A stretch of DNA of 64,000 nt from Pseudomonas fluorescens (GTDB lineage: Bacteria > Pseudomonadota > Gammaproteobacteria > Pseudomonadales > Pseudomonadaceae): the NCBI RefSeq assembly GCF_000968015.1, contig NZ_LACH01000073.1:1-64000 (forward strand). The letters run 5' to 3'. Position numbers and translations under genes: made by a program. The notes beneath the pieces were generated by a model, which worked only from the letters and a program-made list of their open reading frames with translations, searched no databases and was not told the DNA's origin. Position 1 is the first letter of the stretch, and every line of letters begins with the position of its first letter. Of the stretch, positions 25,764-34,627 are shown piece after piece.

Positions 25764-26132
25764 ATGGCCACATACACCCAACCCAAAGACCTGGGCGACT
25801 TATTGCTGGTCGAAGTCAGCCCCGGCTGGACCCGCGCCAAAGTCACGCTACTGGTCGGCACCCACTACCCGCTAGGGCAAGTGCTGGCCAAGGTCGCCGG
25901 CAAATACCAACTACTGGATCCAGCAGGCACCGGCCCAGCGAAGAAAGCCGCCGCCGTACTGGCCGAACCCATCGACGCCACCGCAGGCGACCAACCAGGC
26001 ATCGTGATCGCCCGCGGCGCCGTCTTGGCCTTGGCCGAACTCGCGTGGCCCGCCGGCATCACCGAAGCCCAAAAAACCACCGCCCTCGACGAACTCAACA
26101 CCCTGGGCATCGTCCCCCGCGCCACCCTTTAA
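25764..26132 (+). CDS. head decoration protein (lambda gpD-like)
   Basis: 122 residues. The pattern DLLLVEVSPGWTRAKVTLLVG, PLGQVLAKVAGKYQLLDP and AVLAEPIDA with VIARGAVLAL is that of the HDPD/lambda gpD decoration family, a trimer that stabilises the expanded capsid. It lies between protease and capsid genes as in lambda. Confidence 0.85.
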   Translation: MATYTQPKDLGDLLLVEVSPGWTRAKVTLLVGTHYPLGQVLAKVAGKYQLLDPAGTGPAKKAAAVLAEPIDATAGDQPGIVIARGAVLALAELAWPAGITEAQKTTALDELNTLGIVPRATL

Positions 26133-26144
26133 CCGGAGCTCTCC

Positions 26145-27125
26145 ATGAACCTGCAAGACCTGTTCAGCGTCGCCAACCTTACCGCCGCAGTGAACAAACT
26201 CCCGGTCATGCCCGGCAAGGTCGGCGCCATGGGGCTGTTCGACGAAAAAGGCGTGACCAGCACCACCGTCATCATCGATGAACGCGAAGGCCGGCTGGTG
26301 CTCGTGCCCAACACCTCGCGCAACGACGACCCGGCCCCCATCAACGGCAACAAACGCAAACGCCGCACCTTCGAAACCCTGCACCTGCCCATCAACCGGC
26401 CGCTGCTGCCCAGCCAGTTGCAAGGCATCGCCGCATTCGGCCAGGAAAGCGCCACCGCGCCCATCGCCACCGTCATCAACGACCACCTGCAAGACCTCAA
26501 AAACAGCATCGAAGCCACCCGTGAGTTTCAGCGTGTCGGCGCCTTGCGCGGCAAGTTGCTCGACGCCGACGGCGAGACCATGTTCGACCTCTATAAGGAG
26601 TTTGAAGTCAGCCAAAAGAAAATGACCGTCACCCTCAGCGCCGCGGGCACGAATGTGCGCAAGGCCTGCCTCGACGCCAAACGCCATTCCGAATCCAAGC
26701 TGGGCGGCGTCATGGTTACCGGCTTCCGCGCACTGTGCGGGCCGGATTGGTTCGACGCGCTCATCGACCACGAAAAGGTCAAAGCCGCATTCGCCAACTA
26801 CCAGGAAGCCCAAGACCGTCTCGGCGGCGACATGCGCACCGGCTTCACCTTCGGCGGCATCGAGTTCATCGAATACGACGTCACCGTCAGCGGCCAGCGC
26901 TTCATCCCGGCCGACATCGCCCAGGTCTTCCCCATGGCCCGCGGTGTCTTCCGCCTGTTCAACGCCCCGGCCAACTACAACGAAACCGTCAACACCCTGG
27001 GCCAGCCGTTCTACAGCAAGGCCGAGCCGCGCAAGATGGGCAAAGGCTGGGACCTCGAAGCGCAAGCCAACCCGTTGGCCATGTGCTTGTTCCCAGAAGC
27101 GCTGGTCGAGCTGAAGGCGGGTTGA
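26145..27125 (+). CDS. major capsid protein (lambda gpE family)
   Basis: 326 residues (lambda gpE has 341). LTAAVNKLPVMPGKVGAMGLF, VLVPNTSRNDDP and RRTFETLHLPINRPLLP are hallmarks of phage major capsid protein E. This forms the icosahedral shell (HK97 fold). The capsid type differs from Mu's own T protein, so this head module is a lambda-type one in a Mu-type genome, as also found in other Pseudomonas transposable phages. Confidence 0.92.
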   Translation: MNLQDLFSVANLTAAVNKLPVMPGKVGAMGLFDEKGVTSTTVIIDEREGRLVLVPNTSRNDDPAPINGNKRKRRTFETLHLPINRPLLPSQLQGIAAFGQESATAPIATVINDHLQDLKNSIEATREFQRVGALRGKLLDADGETMFDLYKEFEVSQKKMTVTLSAAGTNVRKACLDAKRHSESKLGGVMVTGFRALCGPDWFDALIDHEKVKAAFANYQEAQDRLGGDMRTGFTFGGIEFIEYDVTVSGQRFIPADIAQVFPMARGVFRLFNAPANYNETVNTLGQPFYSKAEPRKMGKGWDLEAQANPLAMCLFPEALVELKAG

Positions 27126-27128
27126 CCC

Positions 27129-27560
27129 ATGCGCTACTGCACCCGCGCCGACCTCGGCCACGCCATCCCGCAGATGACGTTGATTCAGCTCTCCAACGAT
27201 GACCCGGCCGCCACGCAGCCCAACGAAAGCGTCATCGACGACGGCGTGCGCCACGCGCAAGAACTGGTCGATGGCTACCTGCGCGGGCGCTACCACCTGC
27301 CGCTCGACCCGGTGCCCACCATGTTGCGTGATGCCGTGGTGTACCTGGCGCGGCACTGGCTGTATCAACGCCGACCCGAAGGCGCGTTGCCCGACGCCGT
27401 AAAAGACAGCCGCAAAGACACCCTAAAACTGCTGGAAAACATCCGCGACGGCGTCGTCACCCTAGGTCTGGCCACAGGTCACGCCGCGCCGGAACCGGGC
27501 GAGATCCGTGTGCGCTCACGCCCTCAACAATTCAGCGCCGACACGTGGGAACGCTACTGA
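27129..27560 (+). CDS. DUF1320 head completion protein (Mu gp36-like)
   Basis: 143 residues. MRYCTRADLGHAIPQMTLIQLSND is the typical opening of DUF1320, with VDGYLRGRYHLPLDPVPTMLRDAV following. These proteins act as head-tail adaptors. The stop overlaps the next start (TGATG). Confidence 0.88.
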   Translation: MRYCTRADLGHAIPQMTLIQLSNDDPAATQPNESVIDDGVRHAQELVDGYLRGRYHLPLDPVPTMLRDAVVYLARHWLYQRRPEGALPDAVKDSRKDTLKLLENIRDGVVTLGLATGHAAPEPGEIRVRSRPQQFSADTWERY

Positions 27561-28048
27561 TGACCCAGGTGATCCCTAAAACCCAAACCGAGCAACTGAT
27601 GGACGCCGTGCTCGCAAAACTGCAGCACGACGTCGGCCACGAACTGATGGTCGAGTTGTTCCCCGAAAACCCGCTGCAATACCGCCTCAACCACCCACGT
27701 GGTGCCGTCTTGCTCGCCTATGGCAAATCAACGTTTGGCGGCACCGAAAGCACCGACGCCATCGTTCAAGCGCGCAACGTGGTGCTGCGCCTCACGCTGA
27801 TCTTTCGCCAGCTCAACGGCACCGCCGGCGTAATCAGCTACCTCGACCGCATCCGCGCCTGCCTCACGGGGTGGTATCCGCCAAACGCTGATCAAGCCTG
27901 TCGCCCACTGTCCGAGCAGTTCATCGGCCACCAAAACGGCGTGTGGCAGTACGCCCAGGACTTCGCCACCCGCACCACGCAACTGCAATTCATGCCTCCC
28001 GAGCAAGGGCCGCTGCTTAAACACGCTGCATTCGAGGAACACCCATGA
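27560..28048 (+). CDS. Mu gp37-like tail/connector protein
   Basis: 162 residues starting MTQVIPKTQTEQL at ATG 27560, which shares a base with the preceding stop. It resembles the Gp37 family of Mu-like phages, located between the DUF1320 adaptor and the sheath. It is expected to take part in head-tail joining or as a tail terminator. Length and position agree. Confidence 0.8.
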   Translation: MTQVIPKTQTEQLMDAVLAKLQHDVGHELMVELFPENPLQYRLNHPRGAVLLAYGKSTFGGTESTDAIVQARNVVLRLTLIFRQLNGTAGVISYLDRIRACLTGWYPPNADQACRPLSEQFIGHQNGVWQYAQDFATRTTQLQFMPPEQGPLLKHAAFEEHP

Positions 28049-28278
28049 ACCTTGCCCGTTACCTCTACACCGGCCCGCAAAGTGCCGCCTCCCTGCACGT
28101 GGGCGACACCGCCGAGCCACTCGACGTCCAGCTGCTGCCAGGCAAGCCCGTCGGGCTGCCGGCCGATCACGAATACACCGTCGTGCTGTTAGCGCTCAAA
28201 CACCTGGCACCGCTACCGGCCCACGCAAAGCCGGCCAACAAATCCGCTGTCGCGTCTCTAAAACCAGAGAAGGAATAA
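28045..28278 (+). CDS. DUF2635 small protein (Mu gp38-like)
   Basis: 77 residues. DUF2635 members are short proteins in front of the tail sheath gene. The core LHVGDTAEPLDVQLLPGKPVGLPAD is recognisable. The C-terminus is a lysine/alanine tail. Function unknown. It overlaps the gp37-like gene by four bases. Confidence 0.75.
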   Translation: MNLARYLYTGPQSAASLHVGDTAEPLDVQLLPGKPVGLPADHEYTVVLLALKHLAPLPAHAKPANKSAVASLKPEKE

Positions 28279-28284
28279 ACGCCC

Positions 28285-29709
28285 ATGCCAGCCAACTATC
28301 TGCACGGCATAGAAACCACCGAAGTCGAGCGCGGGCCTCGTCCTGTTCGGGTAGTCAAATCGGCGGTCATCGCCTTGGTCGGCACCGCGCCGATCGGGCC
28401 CATCAATGAGCTGACCTTGTGCTTGAACGACACCCACGCCGCCCAATTCGGCGCGCATCAGAGCGGCTTCAGCATCCCCGAAGCGCTGCAGGGTATCTAC
28501 GATTTCGGCGCCGGTACCGTGCTGGTCGTCAACGTACTCGACCCGGCGATCCACAGCGCCAAGGTCACGGACCAACCCCAGCAGTTCGCCGACAACGATC
28601 TATTGCAACTGGCACACGGCGCGCTGCAAACGCTGCACATCAAGTCCGCGGACGGCTCGGTCACCCACCGCCAAGGCTCCGACTACACCGCGAATTTACT
28701 CACCGGCCACGTCAGGCGCCTGGCCACCGGCAGCATCGCCGCCAACGCCCAGATCAAGGCCGACTACACCCACGCCGACCCCAGCCAAGTCACCCCGGCC
28801 GACATCATCGGCGGCATCACCCTCGCGGGGCGGCGCACCGGCTTAAAGGCGTTTCAAGACAGCTACAACCAGTTGGGCTTCTTTCCCAAAATCTTCATCG
28901 CCCCAGGTTTCAGCACCTTAAAGGCAGTCACCGCCGACCTGGCCATCTCGGCCGGCCAGGTCAGTGGCGTGGCCTACGTCGATGCCCCCATCGGTGCCAC
29001 CGTGCAACAAGTGCTGGCTGGACGTGGGCCGTCCGGTGCCATCAACTTCAACACCAGCAGCGACCGGGTCCGACTGTGCTATCCACACGTCAAGGTCTAC
29101 GACGCCGCCACCAACGGCGAGCGCCTGCAACCCCTGTCTATCCGCGCCGCCGGCCTGCGCGCCAAAGTCGACAACGACCACGGCTACTGGTGGAGCAGCT
29201 CCAACCAACCGCTGCTGGGCGTCATCGGCCTGGAACGACCACTCACCGCACGCATCGACGACGCCACCAGTGAGGTCAACCTGCTCAACGAAAACGGCAT
29301 CACCACCGTCTTCAACTCCTATGGCACCGGCCTGCGTCTATGGGGCAACCGCACCGCGGCATGGCCCAGCGTCACCCACATGCGCAACTTCGAAAACGTG
29401 CGCCGCACCAAAGACGTCGTCGACGAATCCATCCGCTACAGCGCGCTGCAATTCGTCGACCAGCCCATCACCACCTCACTCATCACCAGCATCACCGAAA
29501 GCGTCAACCTGTTCCTGCGCAAACTCATCGGTGACGGCGCCTTGCTCGGCGGTGAATGCTGGTACGACCCGGCCCGCAACCCACAAACCGAACTGGAACA
29601 GGGCCACGCACTGTTCAACTACAAACTCACCGTGCCGCTGCCGTTTGAACGGGGCACCTTTGAAACCGAAATTACCGGGGATTACCTGGTCAACCTGGGG
29701 GCCGCATAA
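28285..29709 (+). CDS. tail sheath protein (Mu gpL-like)
   Basis: 474 residues. This is the contractile sheath subunit of a myovirus tail. The opening YLHGIETTEVERGPRPVRVVKSAVIALVGTAP is typical, and the C-terminal domain with LINENGITT-like (LLNENGITTVFNS) and NGDYLVNLG-like endings is conserved. It shows that the virion is a Mu/P2-type contractile phage rather than a siphovirus such as B3 or D3112. Confidence 0.93.
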   Translation: MPANYLHGIETTEVERGPRPVRVVKSAVIALVGTAPIGPINELTLCLNDTHAAQFGAHQSGFSIPEALQGIYDFGAGTVLVVNVLDPAIHSAKVTDQPQQFADNDLLQLAHGALQTLHIKSADGSVTHRQGSDYTANLLTGHVRRLATGSIAANAQIKADYTHADPSQVTPADIIGGITLAGRRTGLKAFQDSYNQLGFFPKIFIAPGFSTLKAVTADLAISAGQVSGVAYVDAPIGATVQQVLAGRGPSGAINFNTSSDRVRLCYPHVKVYDAATNGERLQPLSIRAAGLRAKVDNDHGYWWSSSNQPLLGVIGLERPLTARIDDATSEVNLLNENGITTVFNSYGTGLRLWGNRTAAWPSVTHMRNFENVRRTKDVVDESIRYSALQFVDQPITTSLITSITESVNLFLRKLIGDGALLGGECWYDPARNPQTELEQGHALFNYKLTVPLPFERGTFETEITGDYLVNLGAA

Positions 29710-30234
29710 ATGGCAGGCTTTAGCGCACATCGCATTTCCAACGCGAACGTTTATCTAGATGGCAGTAGCTTCTTTGGCAAGTGTGAAGAGATTGATTTGG
29801 GCACCATCAAAACCGTGATGAGCGACTTTCAGGGGCTGGGCATGGTCGGGCTGATTGAGCTGCCGGATGGGATCGACAAGCTGGAAGGGAAAATCACCTG
29901 GAACAGCCTGTACTTTGAGGCGGCCAAGAAGTTGGTGACGCCGTTCAAGAGCGTGCAGCTGCAATGTCGGTCGAACGTTCAGGTGTTCAATAATGGGGGG
30001 CTGGTGAACGAGATTCCGCTGGTGACGACCATGACCATTACGGGTAAGGAGTATCAGCTGGGCACGCACAAACCACGAGATCCGACGAAGTACGAGACGC
30101 CGTTTTCGGCCACCTATGTGCGGCAGATGATTAACGGGGGTGAGGTGGTGTTGTTGGATTACCTCGCCAACATTTTTCGAGTGGGGGGTGAGGATCAGTT
30201 GGCTAGGTACAACAAAAATCTAGGAATTTCTTAG
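29710..30234 (+). CDS. major tail tube protein (Mu gpM / P2 FII-like)
   Basis: 174 residues, starting at the base after the sheath stop. It is the hexameric inner tube of the contractile tail; ISNANVYLDGSSFFGKCEEIDL and the LLDYLANIFRVGG ending are family hallmarks. Last gene of the second late block; a bidirectional terminator and cargo 3 follow. Positions 30235-30456 hold only a short open frame with no ribosome site, which I do not call. Confidence 0.92.
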   Translation: MAGFSAHRISNANVYLDGSSFFGKCEEIDLGTIKTVMSDFQGLGMVGLIELPDGIDKLEGKITWNSLYFEAAKKLVTPFKSVQLQCRSNVQVFNNGGLVNEIPLVTTMTITGKEYQLGTHKPRDPTKYETPFSATYVRQMINGGEVVLLDYLANIFRVGGEDQLARYNKNLGIS

Positions 30235-30456
30235 GTATGAAAAGACGCAAATCTGTACGAGGTTTGCTCGTAGCAAAGCAGAATGATAGAATCCTTCCGT
30301 CATCTACGCTCCAGGCCGTCCGGTTCGCTGAATCCAACACGTTGGACACCGATCTGGCATGTGTGGTCCCAGTAGCTAGGAAAACTCCGAAACAAATGTT
30401 TCAGTGCAGTGATCCTTTCTATTGACGCAGCGGGTGGAACATTGCGATAGGTGCAT

Positions 30457-30494
30457 AAAAGCGGAAATCAATTAATTGGTTTCCGCTTTTTTTT
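30457..30494. terminator. bidirectional terminator after tail tube gene
   Basis: AAAAGCGGAAA (30457-30467) and TTTCCGCTTTT (30480-30490) form an 11-bp stem with A-run and T-run on either side. It separates the rightward tail genes from the leftward cargo 3 operon, whose last stop is at 30496. Confidence 0.88.
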
Positions 30495-30495
30495 G

Positions 30496-31314
30496 CTAGT
30501 AATAATCGTTCATGAACATATTCAGATGTGTGGTTTTCGTCACATCCCTCCACTCGCAATGGCAATTTTGGAAAGAGCCTTTGATGGATGGGTTTTTCCC
30601 CGGGCCTCGCGTGACGTTGAAGTGCCGCTGGATATCAGCAACTCTTCTACCGAATCGAAATGTGAAATTCAGCTCGCAAGAGAGCGCGTGCGGATCTCCC
30701 GTGGCAGGAAGACTGTGATGCTCTGTGCCATATTCGAAGTGTTTGTCATCATCGTCGATGAAGTAGCGCGTCGAGTAGCTAGACTTGCGCCTAGGTTTTC
30801 GCCGCTGCTTAAGCAGCACAAACAACGCCTTGGTCTCTTCAACGAAGGTCGGAGCTTGGGTGCGTAAACGCACGAGCTCAACCAAATCACGCCACTCCGC
30901 GGCATCGAAATTGCGTTCAGGTAACAATGACGCCTGCTGATTTTGACCGTTCAATACTTCAATACAAAACGCTGAGAACGTGCTGAGCAGGCGATTAATC
31001 TTCTGGACCAGGTAGCTCTCGGCATTTTCTACTCGAGACGGAATTCCCACCCGATGTATAAAGAGCGCTGTGCGGGTAAATGCCAGGCATGCGCCGCAAC
31101 GGTCATCTCCTATCACAAGCAGTGCATCACTCGTGCTGGATTTACTGTGAAAATAGCGTTCTAGGTTTGGTTCCCGGATGAGATCAGGCGCTCCCAATTC
31201 CAAGGTCAAAGCCCCTCCTGGAAAATTCGAAGGCGCAGTGATTTTGTTGCGAAGCTTCAAGAACTCACGTCTGAGAAATTCATTCCCTGTGGCCAGTCCG
31301 ATGAACACTCTCAT
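30496..31314 (-). CDS. hypothetical protein, last gene of PLD operon (cargo 3)
   Basis: 272 residues. The ATG overlaps the stop of the previous gene (ATGA), so it is part of the same operon. The N-terminal MRVFIGLATGNEFLRREFLKL could be the first strand and helix of a Rossmann or TIR-like fold, and ALLVIGDDRCGACLAFTRTALF a second element. I see no firm catalytic motif. The C-terminal third is basic (KQRRKPRRKSSYS). No function is assigned. Defence-related by neighbourhood with PLD and HEPN genes. Confidence 0.68.
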   Translation of the reverse strand: MRVFIGLATGNEFLRREFLKLRNKITAPSNFPGGALTLELGAPDLIREPNLERYFHSKSSTSDALLVIGDDRCGACLAFTRTALFIHRVGIPSRVENAESYLVQKINRLLSTFSAFCIEVLNGQNQQASLLPERNFDAAEWRDLVELVRLRTQAPTFVEETKALFVLLKQRRKPRRKSSYSTRYFIDDDDKHFEYGTEHHSLPATGDPHALSCELNFTFRFGRRVADIQRHFNVTRGPGKNPSIKGSFQNCHCEWRDVTKTTHLNMFMNDYY

Positions 31315-31733
31315 GGTTGTTTGAATAGCTTCGCAAGCACCGACACAGGAATGTTGATCTTCTCCAGATCCTCTACATCGAGCTTACTCAGGATATTCAG
31401 CAAGGCGATTGCGTCATTTTGCACAGGGGCGATTTCTGAAGGGGCGGCTTCCTGCGCTGGCTCAGGATCAACTTCAAATTCGTAATTGACGTCAGGTGGC
31501 ACCAAACCGATTTTGGCTCGATGAACTGGGTGCGTAATCACTTTATAGGTAGCGGCATCGGACGTTCGCCCCACAAAAGCTTTCAGCGTCTCCCCATTCA
31601 GCTCGGTCCGGTAATCCACCCCTTGCTCTGCAAAAATTACAGGTAGGTTACTCAGCAATAGCGGCCTTTGGTTGGCATCCCAGTAGGCTCGGGTAGCGGC
31701 CTGCAGGGTTTTAACAAACGGTGTGAGTTCCAT
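31311..31733 (-). CDS. small protein, possible OST-HTH/LOTUS-like (cargo 3)
   Basis: 140 residues starting MELTPFVKTL, behind GGAAGA. Residues about 1-85 (LLSNLPVIFAEQGVDYRTEL, then LKAFVGRTSDAATYKVI) resemble the helix-turn-wing of OST-HTH/LOTUS RNA-binding domains, but the match is by eye and weak. An acidic linker and a short hydrophobic C-terminal helix (ISIVPVSVLAKLF-type) follow. Middle gene between the PLD nuclease and the 272-residue protein. Confidence 0.6.
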   Translation of the reverse strand: MELTPFVKTLQAATRAYWDANQRPLLLSNLPVIFAEQGVDYRTELNGETLKAFVGRTSDAATYKVITHPVHRAKIGLVPPDVNYEFEVDPEPAQEAAPSEIAPVQNDAIALLNILSKLDVEDLEKINIPVSVLAKLFKQP

Positions 31734-31797
31734 GATTTCTTCCATAAATAAATCAGTCGGCCAAGATACAGCCGATTGGCTAGATGTTGCACCCCAT

Positions 31798-33063
31798 TCA
31801 GGTCGCTCGCACGTCAAAACCAAGAAACCGCAACGCCTTAGCCATGCGACCGTTTATCGGCGGCGCCTGCTCGGGCTTAAGCGTCCCAACCAATTCCAAC
31901 GCACAGAAACGACCGAAAGCACCCAATTTGTACTTCTGGTCATACAGCACGGCACAGATGCGTTCTGCAAAGTTTTCAGTGCCATGCACCAAGTAAATCA
32001 ACGAATTTTGCACCCGCAACAGATCACCTTGGTTCAGCGTCCAAAATTTCGTCGGTAACGCTTCTTCGCCGCCCTTAGTAAAACGCAGCTGCTGCTTGAA
32101 AGCATGCACACAAATTAAGGCATGGGCTAACTGGTCATGATCGCTGGCCCTTATGCTTTCGGGCGTAGCCATAACCCGTCGCAGCTCTGCCAACAATTGA
32201 AAGTAATCATCTGGGATATGCGGGCTCGTCGTTGCTACCCATTGCTCTGCAAGGCACCCGACCATATTCCGCCGTTCCGCCTCAAGTTGCTGTGGCGCCT
32301 CCTGCCACGACGCCTCACCGACGGCATGTTCAAGACGCACCCAGTTCAGAAAGCGGTTCGTCTCGACCTCTAAACCCAGTTCCGTAAATTCGGGCCGGCG
32401 CAACCCTCGGTCACGAAGCACATCAGAAACCTCTGTGAAGGCGTGTCTGTAGTTCTCGTTCGATTTCTGCAAATCACTTAGATAATACTGTTGTGCCGAT
32501 TTGTGCCCGCTACCGGAAAGTACAGTGTGGGGCTCCACATCACGCAACACCTGGAATGGCGCATCCGGGTTGCCCAATCGGGACGCCTTTTCCCACGCGT
32601 CCTTGAACTGCTTAAACACCTCATTCGTCAGCACTTCGGCACTGTCCCAGACCTGCGCGAAAAACAACTCAATATCGAGAATGCGGTCTTCATCACCTGG
32701 TTGGTCAAGCACAAGGACGGCCTCTCGGTTGCTGGCCATTCCGCCCTCAGTGAGATTGGCAGATCCAAGCATGACCACACCGTCGAAGAGAAACACTTTG
32801 GCGTGGAAACCATCCGTGAAGTAGCGCACTAAGCAGTTGGAAGCATCGAGAACGCGACGCAGCGCCGAAGGGTTGGTGATCTTATTAAGCCCCACCAATA
32901 GCTCGACTTTTGCCCCGCGGGCTGCTGCCTGCAATATTTCCGTATCACGATTGAAGTACGGCACAGCGATTCTAATTTTGGACGCCGTCGCCATATGGGC
33001 TGAGTACGGGCGCAGAACTTGGTCCTGTCCAGGGCTATTGGTGTAGATGCCGGAATTTGTCAT
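31798..33063 (-). CDS. phospholipase D-family nuclease-like protein (cargo 3)
   Basis: 421 residues starting MTNSGIYTNS. One HKD motif is intact: H87, K89 and D94 in FHAKVFLFDG, followed by VMLGSANLTEGG with the conserved asparagine. Residues about 25-130 form the PLD fold; about 130-421 is a helical region unlike known domains. Bacterial PLD proteins with one HKD dimerise into a single active site and include nucleases such as Nuc and BfiI and defence effectors. An upstream TTG (33096) is possible but the ATG fits better. In cargo 3 it precedes two coupled small genes. Confidence 0.8.
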   Translation of the reverse strand: MTNSGIYTNSPGQDQVLRPYSAHMATASKIRIAVPYFNRDTEILQAAARGAKVELLVGLNKITNPSALRRVLDASNCLVRYFTDGFHAKVFLFDGVVMLGSANLTEGGMASNREAVLVLDQPGDEDRILDIELFFAQVWDSAEVLTNEVFKQFKDAWEKASRLGNPDAPFQVLRDVEPHTVLSGSGHKSAQQYYLSDLQKSNENYRHAFTEVSDVLRDRGLRRPEFTELGLEVETNRFLNWVRLEHAVGEASWQEAPQQLEAERRNMVGCLAEQWVATTSPHIPDDYFQLLAELRRVMATPESIRASDHDQLAHALICVHAFKQQLRFTKGGEEALPTKFWTLNQGDLLRVQNSLIYLVHGTENFAERICAVLYDQKYKLGAFGRFCALELVGTLKPEQAPPINGRMAKALRFLGFDVRAT

Positions 33064-33238
33064 CAATGACGCCCTATGAAAGTGAGGGGTGCTCAAGCCA
33101 GTAGCCGTCTGCTAACAGATCGATTGAGTGCTCGGGTGATTAGTAGCTGTTGGCGGAGCAATGTTATGCGCGGCCCAATCGGCAGCGAACTGTCGGATGG
33201 ATTGGCCACCGCAGAGAGTGTCAAGATCAGAATAATGT

Positions 33239-33814
33239 TTAAGGCGTCGCCGCGTTGCTCTTGTAGTGCTCTCTGAGAGCCTCATTGCCGGAGAGAACCT
33301 CCAACATTATTTGCATCATCAGGATTGGACCTGGTGTGATTTCATCAGGGTTGATGTCGCGTCCGTCAAAGTCCGGGTCAGTTTCGATCTCGACATTGAC
33401 GATCCACCAGATCTCAATCTTTCGCATCAAATTCATGACGTCTTGCATTCTTTCCCTAAGCGCAAGGTTTTTGCCCGCCAGAACAACCTCTGGCAACTCA
33501 TGAGCTAACGAGTTGCGTAATTGCCTGAGCTGGTCAAAGACATCAATATCGCCCTGATCAATTGCTTCCGCATCCTTAAGCCATACCAGTGATGCGTAAA
33601 TAGGGCTTTTGTTAAGCGCGAGAACTTTTCGCTTATAATCTGGTGAGGTGGTTATTCCATCTTCAGTAAAACCGATGCAAAAGAAATCCTTTAACCGATC
33701 AACAATGGACGCCTTAAGCATTTCATAGGCCGTTATGTAAAGTGATGCAGAAATCAATCGTTCCTGCATTACAGCGGGAGTGAGTAAATCCTCCCATTGC
33801 TTTTCCACAGTCAT
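33239..33814 (-). CDS. HEPN-type putative RNase (cargo 3)
   Basis: 191 residues. An all-helical protein with RNSLAH at residues 100-105, the R-x4-H motif of HEPN ribonucleases, preceded by FDQLRQLRN and a long N-terminal helix. HEPN RNases act in toxin-antitoxin, abortive infection and other defence systems. No separate nucleotidyltransferase antitoxin is adjacent. It is the first leftward gene of cargo 3, with 175 bp between it and the PLD gene; whether they share a promoter is not clear. Confidence 0.7.
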   Translation of the reverse strand: MTVEKQWEDLLTPAVMQERLISASLYITAYEMLKASIVDRLKDFFCIGFTEDGITTSPDYKRKVLALNKSPIYASLVWLKDAEAIDQGDIDVFDQLRQLRNSLAHELPEVVLAGKNLALRERMQDVMNLMRKIEIWWIVNVEIETDPDFDGRDINPDEITPGPILMMQIMLEVLSGNEALREHYKSNAATP

Positions 33815-34119
33815 ATCGTGCTCACAGTTCAGATTTTATACGGGGTTCGGTACGCGTTGAGGGTAGCCCGCATGGTGCTAGAAACAAGGCAATGCGGTCA
33901 AAATAGATCATAGGGACGCGGCCACCGAATGGCCCATCGGGCGGGGCTCCACAGACACCGCTGACAGCAATTGCCACACCTGGTGCCTTTAACCAAGCTT
34001 CTGGTGCCCATTCCAATAAATATCAGAGACCACCTGGATTTGGCAGCGTGCTCACCGCCGTAGGACGCGTATTCAATGACACTCAGTGTGAGATCGTGAG
34101 GCTACAACCCTCATCGCAA
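33815..34119. other. no gene seen
   Basis: About 300 bp upstream of the HEPN gene. It contains only short open frames without ribosome sites and no repeat I could identify. It probably holds the promoter of the leftward cargo genes and remnants of older sequence. Confidence 0.4.
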
Positions 34120-34365
34120 ATGCCTACAGCAACAAAAGAATCCCCCGGCTGCGCACCTCTCAGCCCACCAGTATCTTATCCCGGTCACCGCACGCAGTGA
34201 CCAAGCTGAGCAGCCCGTAGCACGTGAAGTTGTACGTGCCTCTTTGATAGGACAGGCAGCTCCATGCCTGATGTTGATGGTAACTGTACGCCGGGTGCCC
34301 TCGGGCAAACCGGCATTGCAAAGCTCCTACTCGGTCCCATTACCGGCGTACAGTTACCATCTTTT
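34120..34365 (+). ncRNA. structured leader RNA, orphan copy C
   Basis: Diverged relative of the two DUF6124 leaders. It keeps the order of elements: TGCCTAC block, hairpin GGTCAC...GTGACC (34183-34202), AGCAGCCCGTAG block, GGGTGCCCTCGGGC loop, and a long stem. Here the stem is a perfect 16 bp, GGTAACTGTACGCCGG (34279-34294) with 34343-34358, followed by TTTTTT. No DUF6124 gene follows; after 34365 an AAAAGGGAG site stands before ATA, perhaps a lost start codon. The stem with T-run could end transcription. Confidence 0.55.
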
Positions 34366-34627
34366 TTCACCCCCGCACGGTTCCCTTAAAAGGGAGCGCC
34401 ATAGCGATCAGCGTCATCCCCATCAGCCGGTGACCAATCCGGCATCCGCCTACCAAAACCTCTTCAAAAACACTACGTCGCCACGCGAGTCCGGCAGGAT
34501 TTAAAGCGGCCAGCGGGTAACGTCGCGCCCGCGGAAAAATGTCGGACGCTTCCTTGATCTTCGGAAAGCTTTCACGCGTTTAACGTACGCGTTTAAAGAC
34601 ACCCGTTGTTACGTCATAACGGCTACA

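Noticed and set aside
30237..30425. 62-residue frame after the tail tube gene
   Set aside because: No ribosome site, no family resemblance and unusual composition. It lies in a short gap before a terminator.
33822..34016. 64-residue minus-strand frame upstream of the HEPN gene
   Set aside because: Low-complexity composition (A, P, G) and no ribosome site; not convincing as a gene or as a recognisable remnant.
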